Origin: Demequina sediminis
Lineage (GTDB): Bacteria > Actinomycetota > Actinomycetes > Actinomycetales > Demequinaceae
Assembly (NCBI RefSeq): GCF_030296675.1
Contig: NZ_AP027736.1
Location: forward strand, 1,488,001 to 1,552,000
Length of the DNA: 64,000 nt
Direction: 5' to 3'
Part shown: positions 31,837 to 40,846 of the stretch, in pieces
Layout: each line of letters starts with the position of its first letter
Position numbering within the stretch: the stretch's first letter is position 1
Made by a program: the position numbers and the translations under genes
Notes under the pieces: generated by a model
Database searches by the model: none
The model's input: the letters and a program-made list of their open reading frames with translations, nothing else
What the model was told of the DNA's origin: nothing

Positions 31837-33673
31837 ATGACCGTCACGGAACACCGCGCCACCACCCTCCACGACCTCGCCCACCCGTCGATCGCGGCCT
31901 GGGTCGACTCCCTCGCCGCGCACGCCCTGCCCGACGCGGTCGTGTGGTGCGGCGGCTCGACCGCCGAGCGCAGGGGACTCGTGGCGGGCATGGTCGATTC
32001 CGGCACGCTCGTGCCCGTCGAGGCGCGGCCCGGCAGCTACCTCGCGCGCTCAGACCCGAGCGACGTCGCCCGCGTGGAGTCCCGCACCTTCATCTGTTCG
32101 CGACGCGAGGAGGACGCCGGGCCCACCAACCACTGGGTGCCGCCCGCCGCGATGCGCGAGACGCTGCACGGCCTGTTCAGGGGGACGATGCGCGGGAGGA
32201 CGATGTACGTGGTCCCGTTCGCGATGGGCCCGGTGGGCGGACCGCTCACGCGGTACGGGGTCCAGGTCACCGATTCGCCGTACGTGGTCGCGAGCATGGG
32301 CATCATGACGCGCATGGGGCGCGAGGCCCTCACCGCGATCGACTCCGGCACCGCGTGGGTGCGGTGCGTGCACTCGGTGGGTGCGCCCCTCAAGCCGGGC
32401 GAGGCCGACATCGCGTGGCCGTGCAACGCGACCAAGTACATCTCGCACTTCCCCGAGTCGCGCGAGGTGTGGTCATACGGTTCGGCGTACGGCGGCAACG
32501 CGATCCTCGCCAAGAAGGCGTTCGCGCTGCGCATCGCGAGCGCGATCGGCCAGGACGAGGGCTGGCTCGCGGCGCACATGCTGCTGCTCAAGGTGACCAC
32601 CCCGCGCGGCAGGGCCTTCCACGTCGCGGCGGCCTTCCCCAGCGCATGCGGCAAGACCAACTTCGCGATGCTGAGGCCCACGATCCCCGGCTGGACGGTT
32701 GAGACGCTGGGCGACGACATCGCGTGGATCGCTCCCGGACCCGACGGCCGACTGCGGGCCATCAACCCCGAGGCCGGCTTCTTTGGCGTCGCGCCAGGCA
32801 CCAGCCGCGACACCAATCCCGTCGCGATGGACATGCTGGACCGCGACGTCGTCTTCACCAACGTCGCCCTCACCGACGACGGCGACGTCTGGTGGGAGGG
32901 CATGACCGCCGACCCCCGCCCACCTCACCGACTGGACTGGCGCGGACTGGACCCCCGCATCGTCCTCCCCCGCCGCCCATCCCAATGCGCGCTTCACCGT
33001 CGCCGCGACCCGCTGCGCCACGCTCGCCGACGACTGGGACGCCCCCGAGGGAGTCGCGCTCGACGCGATCATCTTCGGCGGCAGGCGGGCGACCACTGTG
33101 CCGCTCGTCGCGCAGGCGCGCGACTGGGAGCACGGGATGCTCATGGGAGCCACGCTCGCGTCCGAGCGCACCGCGGCGGCGGAGGGCACGGTGGGCGAGC
33201 TGCGCCGCGACCCCTTCGCGATGCTGCCGTTCTGCGGCGTGCACATGGCCGACCACTGGCGACACTGGCTCGAGGTGGGCGCCGCGGCCGAGCGCTCGGG
33301 CGGCGCCCCCGCGGTGTTCCAGGTCAACTGGTTCCGCCGCGGCGAGTCAGGCGAGTTCCTGTGGCCCGGCTTCGGGGAGAACATCCATGTGCTCGCGTGG
33401 ATCCTCGACAGGCTCGAGGGGCGGGCCGATGCCGTCGAGGGCCCGTTCGGGCGCGTGCCGGCACCGGGGGCGATCGATCACGAGGCGGCCGGAGTGTCAC
33501 GCGAGGCGTGGGCCGCGCTGTTCGCGCTCGACCGGGACGCGCTCACGGCAGAGGCGGAGGACGCCGACGCGTTCCTCGCGTCCTACGGCGAGCGGGTGCC
33601 CGCCGCACTGCGCGCTCAGCTTGCGCTCATGCGGGCGTCGATCGACGCGCTGGGTTCGGAGTCCTCCGGCTGA
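31837..33673 (+). CDS. pckG: Phosphoenolpyruvate carboxykinase (GTP), frameshifted
   Basis: Converts oxaloacetate and GTP to PEP, the first step of gluconeogenesis; about 612 residues after correction. Motifs are the kinase loop [44 protein letters not shown] and [21 protein letters not shown], cited in part. The frame breaks in a five-C run at 32913-32917: two missing bases give DPPAHLTDW, as family members read, while one extra base would give DPAHLTDW. A C7 run undercalled as C5 fits best. The 3' end overlaps the convergent MFS gene by 58 bases. Regulation by the RamB-like neighbour is inferred. Confidence 0.92.
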
Positions 33674-35187
33674 TCCGCCTCCGTCGCGTCATCGGTGGGC
33701 GCGGGACGGATCGTGCGCCACGCGACCACCGCACCGATCGCGGTGAGGATTGCCGCCACCACCGAGGTCGCCTGCATCGCAGCGACGAAGGCCTCGCGCG
33801 CCGCGTCGATGACGTCGGGCGCGCCGGTGGCCGACGCGCTCGCGAGGGAGTCGCGCAGGGCATCGCTCTCCGCGCCGGAGGTCCCCGACGGCACCGTCAC
33901 TCCCGCGCGATACAGGGCGGTCATGAGCGAACCGAGCACCGCGATGCCCAGGCCCACACCGAGTTCGTACGACACCTCAGAGATGGCCGAGGCCGCGCCC
34001 GCCTTGCGTGCGGGCACCGCACTCACGACGGCATCGGTCGTGAGCGTCTGAGCGAGGCCCACGCCCAGGCCGATCGGCACGAGCGCGACGAGCAACCACA
34101 CCAGGGAGCTCGCGCCCTCGGCGAAGGCGACCGCGAGGAGCCCACCCGAGGTCGCGGCGAGCGCGATCGCGATGGCCCTGCCGCGGCCCGCACGGGCCAC
34201 CAGCCAGCCGACCACGGCGATTGCGGCCATCGACGCGAGCGCCGCGGGCAGTTCCGCGAGCCCCGCGTGCAGGGGTCCCAGTCCGCGCACGAGCTGCAGG
34301 TACTGCGAGAGGAAGAACAGCAGCCCCGTGAGCGCGAAGACCGCGATGAAGTTGGAGGCGACCGCGCCGGAGAAGTCGGCGCGCGCGAACAGCGCCACGT
34401 CGATGAGCGGGCTCGCCGAGCGTCGCTGACGCGCGACGAACCACGCGCCGGCGGCGGCCCCCATCACCGCTGCGACGGCCACGCTCACCCCCGGCCCGTC
34501 GACCACGAGGTGCTTGACGGCGTACACGAGCGGCACGAGCGTGAGGATCGACAGCGCGGCCGCGAGCGGATCGAACGGTCCGGGGCGCGGGTCACGCGAC
34601 TCGGGCAGCATGACTGCGCCGGCGACCACGAGCACGATCATGACGGGCACGTTGATGAGGAAGACGGCGCCCCACCAGAAGTGCTCGAGGAGCACGCCGC
34701 CCACGAGCGGGCCGATCGCCGCGCCGCCGCCTGCCGCCGCGGCCCAGATCGCGATCGCGCGGGTCCGCTCGCGGGGATCCTCGAACAGCGTGCGAATGAT
34801 CGCGAGGGTCGACGGCATGAGGCTCGCCCCCGCGATGCCGAGCAGCAGCCTCGCGAGCATGAGCACCTCGGCGCTCGGCGCGAAGGCCGCGAGCACGGAC
34901 GCGGCGCCGAAGGCGGCCGCACCCACGAGCAACACGCGCTTGCGGCCGAGGCGGTCGGCGAGCGCGCCCATCGTGACCAGCAGGCCGGCGATGGCGAGGG
35001 AGTAGATGTCCCCGATCCACAGCACCTGCGACGCCGTCGCGCCGAGGTCGGCAGCGAGCGAGGGCACGGCGAGTAGCAGGACGGTGCCGTCGATCGCGAG
35101 CAGCGCGATCGCGAGCGTGAGGACCGCGAGCGCGGCCCAGCGGCGAGGCGAGGCGGTCGCAGGAGTGAGGGGGGACGAGGCCTGCAT
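33616..35187 (-). CDS. MFS multidrug efflux transporter, DHA2 (EmrB/QacA) type
   Basis: A 523-residue 14-helix exporter. DHA2 features include [20 protein letters not shown] in helix 1, the motif A loop [14 protein letters not shown], and [19 protein letters not shown] (motif C region). The hydrophilic C-terminus ends SIDARMSAS. It is divergent from a TetR gene with a clear operator lying 7 bases upstream of its start, so it is very likely repressed by that protein. The substrate is unknown; antiseptics, dyes or antibiotics are typical. Confidence 0.93.
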   Translation of the reverse strand: MQASSPLTPATASPRRWAALAVLTLAIALLAIDGTVLLLAVPSLAADLGATASQVLWIGDIYSLAIAGLLVTMGALADRLGRKRVLLVGAAAFGAASVLAAFAPSAEVLMLARLLLGIAGASLMPSTLAIIRTLFEDPRERTRAIAIWAAAAGGGAAIGPLVGGVLLEHFWWGAVFLINVPVMIVLVVAGAVMLPESRDPRPGPFDPLAAALSILTLVPLVYAVKHLVVDGPGVSVAVAAVMGAAAGAWFVARQRRSASPLIDVALFARADFSGAVASNFIAVFALTGLLFFLSQYLQLVRGLGPLHAGLAELPAALASMAAIAVVGWLVARAGRGRAIAIALAATSGGLLAVAFAEGASSLVWLLVALVPIGLGVGLAQTLTTDAVVSAVPARKAGAASAISEVSYELGVGLGIAVLGSLMTALYRAGVTVPSGTSGAESDALRDSLASASATGAPDVIDAAREAFVAAMQATSVVAAILTAIGAVVAWRTIRPAPTDDATEADQPEDSEPSASIDARMSAS

Positions 35188-35194
35188 GGCATTT

Positions 35195-35218
35195 ACTGTA
35201 CCGTCCAGTCGGTATAGT
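35195..35218. promoter_or_regulatory. TetR-type operator between efflux pump and repressor
   Basis: ACTGTACCG (35195-35203) and CGGTATAGT (35210-35218) are inverted copies with one mismatch and a 6-base centre. The half-site spacing and TA-rich arms are typical for TetR repressors. It lies 7 bases from the MFS start codon and 56 bases from the repressor start, so one site could control both. Confidence 0.7.
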
Positions 35219-35274
35219 TTCTAGCGCAAAGGGTCCGCTACCCTGTCGGCATCGTCCATCCGAGGGAGGCGCAC

Positions 35275-35841
35275 GTGGCACGCACGACTGGGCGCGACGC
35301 GGGCGCGACGCGGGAGCTCGTGCTCCGCGCGGCGGCCGCCGAGGTCGGCGACCACGGACTCGGGGCGTCGATGGACGCGATCGCGCAGCGGGCGGGCGTC
35401 TCGAAGGGCGGGCTGCTCTATCACTTCCCCTCGAAGGACGCGCTGATCGTCGCCCTCGCCGACGACGTCCTCGGGCGCTACCGCGCGTCGATCGAGTCCC
35501 ATCTCGACCCGCGAGCCGGCGCGGGTCGGCTCACGCGAGCGGTGGTGCTCGCATCGCTCGACGCCGCGGACGACGAGTCCGAGCGCGACAGGACGCTGCT
35601 CCTCGGGCGCCTCCTCACGATCCCCGGGGTGCGCGATCGCGTGATCGAGGACAACGCCAGGTGGCGCGAGGAGCTCGCGGCTGATGGACTCGAGCCCGCC
35701 GCTCAGGCCGTCGTGCTCGCCGCGGCTGACGGCGTGTCGACCGCCGCACTATGGGCCGCGACCCCGTCCAGGGCGGAGCGCGACATGCTGCGCGAGCGGC
35801 TGCTCGCGATGGTGGACGCGGCGGCGATCGTCGGCGCCTGA
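35275..35841 (+). CDS. TetR-family transcription repressor
   Basis: A 188-residue protein with the N-terminal helix-turn-helix GASMDAIAQRAGVSKGGLLYHF, cited in part, at residues about 30-53. The ligand domain is a variable helical bundle with no recognisable relatives. The GTG start follows GAGGGAGG by a normal distance. Its position beside the DHA2 exporter and a palindromic operator makes it the probable repressor of that pump, released by a pump substrate. Confidence 0.93.
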   Translation: MARTTGRDAGATRELVLRAAAAEVGDHGLGASMDAIAQRAGVSKGGLLYHFPSKDALIVALADDVLGRYRASIESHLDPRAGAGRLTRAVVLASLDAADDESERDRTLLLGRLLTIPGVRDRVIEDNARWREELAADGLEPAAQAVVLAAADGVSTAALWAATPSRAERDMLRERLLAMVDAAAIVGA

Positions 35842-35986
35842 GCGCTCTACTGTCGCAGCATCACGCCACGTAGTCGACCGTTCGGGCGCGAATCGGGAAG
35901 GCTCGCGGCGCGACCCGGGTTGTCCCTAAGAGCGGGGCAAACCGGCCCCGCGGCAGTTCGAGACAGCTCACCTCAAGGAGGCTCAC

Positions 35987-36469
35987 ATGACCACCGCGAG
36001 CAGCACGATCGACGTTGAGGTTCCCCTCAGCACCGCATACAACCAGTGGACTCAGCTCGAGTCCTTCCCCCGCTTCATGTCGGGGATCGAGAGCGTCACG
36101 CAGATCGACGACACCCGCACCCACTGGGTCACCACCGTGGGAGGTGCCCGTCGCGAGTTCGACGCCGAGATCACGGATCAGGTGCCCGACAGCCACCTCG
36201 CGTGGCACGCACTCGGCGAACTCGACCAGGGTGGACGCGTCGAGTTCGAGCCCGTGGGCCCCGACGCGACGCGCGTCACGCTCACCGTCAACTGGGACCC
36301 CCAGGGCTTCGTCGAGCATGCGGGAGCGGCCCTGCAGGTCGATGACGGCATGGTCCGCGCCGACCTCGCGCAGTTCAAGTCGTTCATCGAGGAGCGCGGC
36401 GTCGAGGAGGGCGGCTGGCGTGGCGAGGTGAGCGGCGGGGACACCACCTCCCGCGGGCCCCTCGGCTAG
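35987..36469 (+). CDS. SRPBCC-family protein (polyketide cyclase/dehydrase-like)
   Basis: A 160-residue START-fold protein. The stretch VEVPLSTAYNQWTQLESFPRF followed by WVTTVGGARREFDAEITDQ is characteristic of the COG5637 type found across actinobacteria, often beside membrane or stress genes. Function is not known; a small-molecule binding role is likely. CTCAAGGAGGCTCAC gives a strong ribosome site 6 bases before the ATG. It stands alone, converging on the RidA-family gene. Confidence 0.85.
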   Translation: MTTASSTIDVEVPLSTAYNQWTQLESFPRFMSGIESVTQIDDTRTHWVTTVGGARREFDAEITDQVPDSHLAWHALGELDQGGRVEFEPVGPDATRVTLTVNWDPQGFVEHAGAALQVDDGMVRADLAQFKSFIEERGVEEGGWRGEVSGGDTTSRGPLG

Positions 36470-36494
36470 GACCCCACCCCAGCATCGTCCACGT

Positions 36495-36551
36495 GCCACG
36501 GCCTTCCTGCCAGCCGCTCCTTCAGGAGCGTCAGCCGCGGAAGGCCGTGGC
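36495..36551. terminator. Nested hairpins between convergent SRPBCC and RidA genes
   Basis: An inner hairpin CGCTCC-TTCA-GGAGCG (36515-36530) ends one base before the RidA-family stop codon. An outer 13-base pairing joins GCCACGGCCTTCC (36495-36507) to GGAAGGCCGTGGC (36539-36551), the latter inside the coding end. Position and strength suggest a terminator serving one or both convergent genes. Confidence 0.6.
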
Positions 36552-36896
36552 CTCGATCTCGATCCGCATCGCGGGATCGATCAGCGGGCACTGCTGCATG
36601 GTGGCGGCGGGGCGCACGTCCCCGAACCAGCGCCGCAGGACGGGCCAGCACGCCTCGAAGTCCGCGGCATCGGGCAGGAGATAGCGCACGCGCACCACGT
36701 CCGCCATCGAGAAGCCGCCCTGCTCGAGGGCCGCGGCGATGGTCGCCAGGGCGGCGTCCGCCTGTTCCGCGACGTCGTCGCTCGCGGTGCTCGTGGTGCC
36801 GGAGACGAAGGCCCAGTCGCCCTGGACCACGGCGCGCGAGTAGGCGACGCGCTCCTCCCAGGGACCGCCGGAAGAGATGAGCTGGCGTGAGGTCAT
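36531..36896 (-). CDS. RidA/YjgF-family protein
   Basis: A 121-residue trimeric-type protein. Features are the N-terminal PWEERVAYSRAVVQGDWAFVSG and the C-terminal DPAMRIEIEATAF, cited in part. Archetypal RidA hydrolyses reactive enamine/imine intermediates, and its key arginine sits in the C-terminal strand; here that region reads IDPAMRIEIEA, where many RidA-like subgroups differ, so deaminase activity is uncertain. ATG 36896 is the first start that gives a normal N-terminus. Confidence 0.85.
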   Translation of the reverse strand: MTSRQLISSGGPWEERVAYSRAVVQGDWAFVSGTTSTASDDVAEQADAALATIAAALEQGGFSMADVVRVRYLLPDAADFEACWPVLRRWFGDVRPAATMQQCPLIDPAMRIEIEATAFRG

Positions 36897-36983
36897 GGAC
36901 GGAGCGTAGCGGTAAGGCCGTGCGACGTGAGCGGGCCGTACGATGCTCGGCGTGCCCCCTCTCGCCGACGCCACGCCCGCCTG

Positions 36984-37919
36984 ATGCCGCCGCGCTCTCC
37001 CCTGCCCCAGCGCCACGGGCTCGACGCCGCGTGGGTGCGCACGCCGGGGCGCGGCCCCGAGGGGGAACCCACGTGGGCGACGATGCGCGATTTCCTCGTG
37101 TCGCGCCTGCCCGCCGCTGCCGAGGTGGAGGCACGGCTCGCGGCCGGGGAGTTCGTCGACCACTCCGGAACGGTCCTGACCGGCGACGAGCCGTACCGCC
37201 CGCACGCCTTCGTGTGGTTCCACCGTCCCCTCGAGGACGAGGTGCCGGTCCCCTTCCCGCTCGAGATCCTGGATCGCACCGAGACCCTGGTGGTGATCGA
37301 CAAGCCCCACTTCCTCGCCACCACCCCGCGCGGGGTGCACGTGCGCGAGACCGCGTTGGTGAAACTGCGGCTCGCGCTTGACCTGCCCGAGCTCGCGCCA
37401 GCGCACCGTCTCGACCGCCTGACCGCGGGGGTCCTGGTCTTCACGACGCGTCGCGAGGTGCGAGGTGCGTACGCCGGCGCCTTCCAGTCGCGCGACGTCG
37501 CGAAGACGTATGAGGCAATCGCGCGCCTTGACCCGGCGATCACCTTCCCGCGCCGCTTGGTCGGGCGCATCGAGAAGCGGCGCGGGAGCCTCCAGGCGCA
37601 ACTCGTGCCGGGAGAGCCCAACGCGGAGACCGTGGTGGAGGTCCTCGAGGCGCGCGGCGCGTACGCGCGGTGCCGGCTCACGCCCGTGACGGGCAAGACG
37701 CACCAGTTGCGCCTCCAGATGTCCGACGCCGGGCTGCCGATCGTGGGCGACCCGCTGTACCCGGACGTGCTCGATGTCGACCCGGCCGACTTCTCCTCGC
37801 CGCTGAGGCTCGTGGCACGGCGGCTGCGCTTCGTCGACCCCCTCGACGGCGCCGAGAGGGACTACGCGAGCGCGCGCGTGCTCGAGTGGCCGGAGGCTCC
37901 GGGCGGCGCGGATGCGTGA
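36984..37919 (+). CDS. RluA-family pseudouridine synthase
   Basis: A 311-residue RNA modification enzyme. The catalytic motif is HRLDRLTAGVL with the essential aspartate, preceded by LVVIDKPHFLATTPRG, and followed by GKTHQLRLQMSDAGLPIVGD. There is no obvious S4 domain. Such proteins modify rRNA or tRNA; the target position is not visible. ATG 36984 is preferred to one 57 bases earlier because it starts MPPRSPLPQRHGL, typical for actinobacterial members. It is followed by a non-core stretch with a toxin-antitoxin pair. Confidence 0.92.
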   Translation: MPPRSPLPQRHGLDAAWVRTPGRGPEGEPTWATMRDFLVSRLPAAAEVEARLAAGEFVDHSGTVLTGDEPYRPHAFVWFHRPLEDEVPVPFPLEILDRTETLVVIDKPHFLATTPRGVHVRETALVKLRLALDLPELAPAHRLDRLTAGVLVFTTRREVRGAYAGAFQSRDVAKTYEAIARLDPAITFPRRLVGRIEKRRGSLQAQLVPGEPNAETVVEVLEARGAYARCRLTPVTGKTHQLRLQMSDAGLPIVGDPLYPDVLDVDPADFSSPLRLVARRLRFVDPLDGAERDYASARVLEWPEAPGGADA

Positions 37920-38109
37920 CCTGGGACGTCACACCGGAACTCCGCAACAGCCCTGTCAATAGTCTCGGCTTTCGGCCTCGACAGAAGCGGCGCAGCTCGC
38001 CTGGTGGCCGCCAGTCGTCGCCACCGATGTGAGCGCGAGGCCGAGCACGGCGATCGCATTTCCCCTCTGGCGTCGAGCGTGAAGCACCTCGACACCGAAG
38101 ACGAGTCGC

Positions 38110-38433
38110 TTACGCCACCTGCAGCGGGATGATCGCCGCGACCTGGTCGCGAAGAGCGCGACGCTCGAGCCGCAGTTCGTAGTGGGACTGCAGGCTCATC
38201 CAAAACTCAGCCGTCGTCCCGAAGTACGCACTGAGCCGCACCGAGGTGTCGGCCGTGATGCCACGCTTACCGTGGACGATCTCGTTGATGCGCCGCGGAG
38301 GGACCCCGATGGCGACCGCAAGCTTGTTCTGGGTGATCCCGAACCCTTCGATGAAGTCCTCCATGAGGACCTCTCCGGGATGGACCGGCTGGATCAGGTC
38401 GTCCTCAGTGGTCGTCGACGAGCTCGACATCAT
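38110..38433 (-). CDS. higA: HigA-family antitoxin
   Basis: A 107-residue XRE-type antitoxin. The start IQPVHPGEVLMEDFIEGFGI and the helix-turn-helix ITQNKLAVAIGVPPRRINEI are standard for HigA. GGAGG lies five bases before ATG 38433, which decides between three near starts. It follows and overlaps the toxin gene, the usual toxin-first order of higBA. It should bind HigB and repress its own operon. The module sits between core genes. Confidence 0.92.
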   Translation of the reverse strand: MMSSSSTTTEDDLIQPVHPGEVLMEDFIEGFGITQNKLAVAIGVPPRRINEIVHGKRGITADTSVRLSAYFGTTAEFWMSLQSHYELRLERRALRDQVAAIIPLQVA

Positions 38434-38686
38434 CCGCACCTCCGTCCTTCCATCGAAAGCAGATCCTCCATTGGTCGTTCACACGGATGCTGTGCTGACC
38501 CGCGCGATCGCCCGTGAGCAGTTCGAGCCGGTTTCCTGGTGGGATCCGCAGGTCCTCCACCTCCGCCGCAGCGTGGAGCGCCTCAAGCTTGCGAAGCGCG
38601 GCGCGCTGATCCCGCCGATCGATCGCCTTCACGAAATGCTCGTCCCAGATCCGCTCAGCGTTCTTGTCGCTGAAGGATCTGATCAC
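38405..38686 (-). CDS. higB: HigB/RelE-type toxin
   Basis: A 93-residue putative ribosome-dependent mRNA interferase. Family features are IRSFSDKNAERIWDEHFVKA at the start, LRIPPGNRLELLTGDRAGQ and the C-terminal SIRVNDQWRICFRWKDGGA with the conserved arginine and tryptophan. The gene overlaps higA by 29 bases, so both are made from one message, and it lies upstream as in other higBA operons. Confidence 0.93.
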   Translation of the reverse strand: MIRSFSDKNAERIWDEHFVKAIDRRDQRAALRKLEALHAAAEVEDLRIPPGNRLELLTGDRAGQHSIRVNDQWRICFRWKDGGADDVELVDDH

Positions 38687-38823
38687 ACGAGCATCGCATA
38701 ACGGAGAGCGTCAATGACGCTACGCGTTAACTCTGGACCCAACGGTGTTCGAGAGCCGAGCAACCTCAGAGCATGAGCTTCGAGCGTACCGACAGACGCA
38801 AGCGCTCGGATTGCCGCCGCTCT

Positions 38824-39345
38824 CTAGAGGCGTACGACCTCGCGAGGCGGTTCCTGTCGACGAAACCTGCGCTTTGGGTCCTGCTCAAGGACCGTCGCCT
38901 GCGCGCACCGCGCGCGAATCTCATCCAGAACCACGCGGTAGTCCCTCTCGTCGAACATGAACTCCACTGAGGTCTCGGCGGGCGGACCGTCACTGAAGAT
39001 GTCGTACCGGCACAGCCCAGTCCAGCTCACCACGGAAGTGCGGCGTTCGATCCGCGCCCCCACGAGCCCGCACCCGGGATCGCGGCACCAGCACACCTCG
39101 ACGGGGCGGTGGCTCTCCGAGAAGGGCACATCCGGGTCGAGCCATTCAAGCGCTTCTGCAATGCCGTCGGGCGTGGTCCCCGCGCAGATCAGCCCGTACG
39201 TGGTTCCACCGTTGAGCTGCTCGTGCCACCGCGCGAGCCTCATGCCGTCGACAGTGAACGCAAGGCCTCGCAGGGGTCCGAACCCGAGCCCTCGGTCCTC
39301 CACATCGATATCGACCACTCCGAGCACATTCACGCCAGTGAGCAT
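38824..39345 (-). CDS. Hypothetical protein
   Basis: A 173-residue soluble protein that I do not recognise. It contains a cysteine-rich stretch CWCRDPGCGLVG that could bind metal and a conserved-looking TTYGLICAGTTPDGIAEALEW segment. Its C-terminus is rich in arginine. Codon use is less extreme in G+C than in neighbouring core genes, and there is no tight operon link. With higBA it fills a short accessory stretch between the pseudouridine synthase and ychF. Confidence 0.6.
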   Translation of the reverse strand: MLTGVNVLGVVDIDVEDRGLGFGPLRGLAFTVDGMRLARWHEQLNGGTTYGLICAGTTPDGIAEALEWLDPDVPFSESHRPVEVCWCRDPGCGLVGARIERRTSVVSWTGLCRYDIFSDGPPAETSVEFMFDERDYRVVLDEIRARCAQATVLEQDPKRRFRRQEPPREVVRL

Positions 39346-39471
39346 ACGGACGCCCTCAGCGGTGCCTCGCGCATCGGCTCAACGAGCATCGTCGTGTCGG
39401 GGGCCGTCAAGGTCAGCCGAGGTGCGCGACCGGCCGGACGCTGCTTCGCTCGACCAGCCCTTGGGCCGCCT

Positions 39472-40557
39472 CTACACGTTAAACCGGAACTCCACGACGT
39501 CGCCGTCCTGCATCACGTAGTCCTTGCCCTCGATGCGCACCTTGCCCGCCGACTTCGCGGATGCCATCGACCCGGCCTCGATGAGGTCGTGGAAGTGCAC
39601 CACCTCGGCCTTGATGAAGCCGCGCTCGAAGTCGGTGTGGATCACGCCGGCTGCCTGCGGCGCGGTCCAGCCCTTGCGGATGGTCCACGCGCGCGCCTCC
39701 TTGGGGCCCGCGGTGAGGTACGTCTGCAGCCCGAGCGTGTCGAAGCCCACGCGCGCGAGCTGATCCAGCCCCGACTCGTCCTGGCCGTTCTCCGCGAGCA
39801 TCTCGCGGGCCTCGTCCTCGGTCAGCTCGACCAGCTCGGACTCGAACTTCGCGTCGAGGAAGATCGCCTCGGCCGGCGCGACCTGGGCCGCGAGAGCGGC
39901 CTTCTTGTCAGCGTCCAGCAGCCCGGCATCGTCCGTGTTGAAGACATAGATGAAGGGCTTGGCGGTGAGCAGGTTGAGCTCGCGCACGTCCGCGAGGTCG
40001 AGCTTCGCGGCGGCGGCGCCCGCACTGAGCGCGGTGCCCGACTCGAGGATCTCCTTGGCGGTCTGGACCGCGGCGAGGAAGGCGGGTTCGGCCTTCTTGG
40101 CACGCACCTCCTTCTCGAGGCGCGGGATCGCCTTCTCGACCGTCTGCAGGTCCGCCAGGATGAGCTCGGTGTTGATGGTCTCGATGTCCGAGGCGGCGTC
40201 GACCTTGCCGTCGACGTGCACCACGTCCGGGTCCTCGAACGCGCGCGTCACCTGGCAGATCGCATCGGCCTCGCGGATGTTCGCGAGGAATGCGTTGCCG
40301 AGGCCCTCGCCCTCCGACGCGCCCTTGACGATTCCCGCGATGTCCACGAACGACACCGTCGCGGGGACCTCGCGCTCGGAGCCGAACACCGTCGCGAGCT
40401 GGCCCAGCCGCGCGTCAGGGAGCGGAACCACGCCCACGTTGGGTTCGATGGTCGCGAACGGGTAGTTCGCGGCCAGGACCTCGGCGCGGGTGAGGGCGTT
40501 GAACAGGGTCGACTTGCCGACATTCGGGAGTCCGACGATTCCAATGGTGAGTGCCAC
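39472..40557 (-). CDS. ychF: Redox-regulated ATPase YchF/OLA1
   Basis: A universally conserved OBG-related P-loop protein of 361 residues that prefers ATP. G1 is GLPNVGKST at residues 8-16, G3 is DIAGIVKGASEGEGLG, and the specificity loop FIYVFNTDD departs from the GTPase NKxD, in line with ATP use. A coiled-coil insertion near 130-200 and the C-terminal TGS domain (TYLTAGPKEARAWTI...) follow. The GTG start at 40557 gives VALTIGIVGLPN. Two inverted copies of a recurrent motif lie upstream. Confidence 0.95.
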   Translation of the reverse strand: MALTIGIVGLPNVGKSTLFNALTRAEVLAANYPFATIEPNVGVVPLPDARLGQLATVFGSEREVPATVSFVDIAGIVKGASEGEGLGNAFLANIREADAICQVTRAFEDPDVVHVDGKVDAASDIETINTELILADLQTVEKAIPRLEKEVRAKKAEPAFLAAVQTAKEILESGTALSAGAAAAKLDLADVRELNLLTAKPFIYVFNTDDAGLLDADKKAALAAQVAPAEAIFLDAKFESELVELTEDEAREMLAENGQDESGLDQLARVGFDTLGLQTYLTAGPKEARAWTIRKGWTAPQAAGVIHTDFERGFIKAEVVHFHDLIEAGSMASAKSAGKVRIEGKDYVMQDGDVVEFRFNV

Positions 40558-40587
40558 GGGGAGCCAGTCTACCGGCGCGGCCGCGCC

Positions 40588-40630
40588 GGCATCGTCCCCT
40601 CGTCGCGCCACCCGGCACGGGGACGATGCC
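40588..40630. repeat. Inverted pair of the recurrent GGACGATGC motif
   Basis: GGCATCGTCCCC (40588-40599) and GGGGACGATGCC (40619-40630) are exact 12-base inverted copies with 19 bases between. They lie between the divergent ychF and small 40674 gene, so they cannot be a normal transcript end for either. They could form a cruciform or be a binding site. The same 11-base core forms the hairpin behind tatB. Confidence 0.6.
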
Positions 40631-40673
40631 CCGGGCAGGTGACGTGGGCGCCGTCGCGCCCTACTGTGGCGAG

Positions 40674-40841
40674 ATGAGCTTCGAGGAGATCTTCAATCCC
40701 GGCCTCGCGCATACCCGCGATCAGCAGGCGCTCGACAAGGTGCGCCCGGCGACGGAGGTCGTGGGCGAGGCGCCCCCGGCGCAGGACCGCGTCCCGGACG
40801 TCGACATCCCCGATCCGGGCGACCTCGCGCCGTTCGAGTAG
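40674..40841 (+). CDS. Small acidic protein, DUF6191-like
   Basis: A 55-residue protein starting MSFEEIFNPGLAHTRDQQAL, with an acidic, proline-rich C-terminus. The FEE.F.PG..H opening resembles short actinobacterial proteins of unknown function (DUF6191 type); the match is by eye. It ends six bases before a strong two-way terminator hairpin. It has no membrane segment or signal peptide. Confidence 0.6.
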   Translation: MSFEEIFNPGLAHTRDQQALDKVRPATEVVGEAPPAQDRVPDVDIPDPGDLAPFE

Positions 40842-40846
40842 ATCCC

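Noticed and set aside
31837-35076. A continuous 1,079-residue plus-strand reading
   Set aside because: Only the first 360 or so residues are PckG. After the break the frame runs through the wrong frame of pckG and antisense through the MFS gene, producing Arg/Gly/His-rich low-complexity sequence.
38690-38823. Possible tRNA or attachment site near the toxin-antitoxin pair
   Set aside because: A GTTCGAG-like stretch is present, but no acceptor stem or cloverleaf could be formed, and no direct repeats bound the region.
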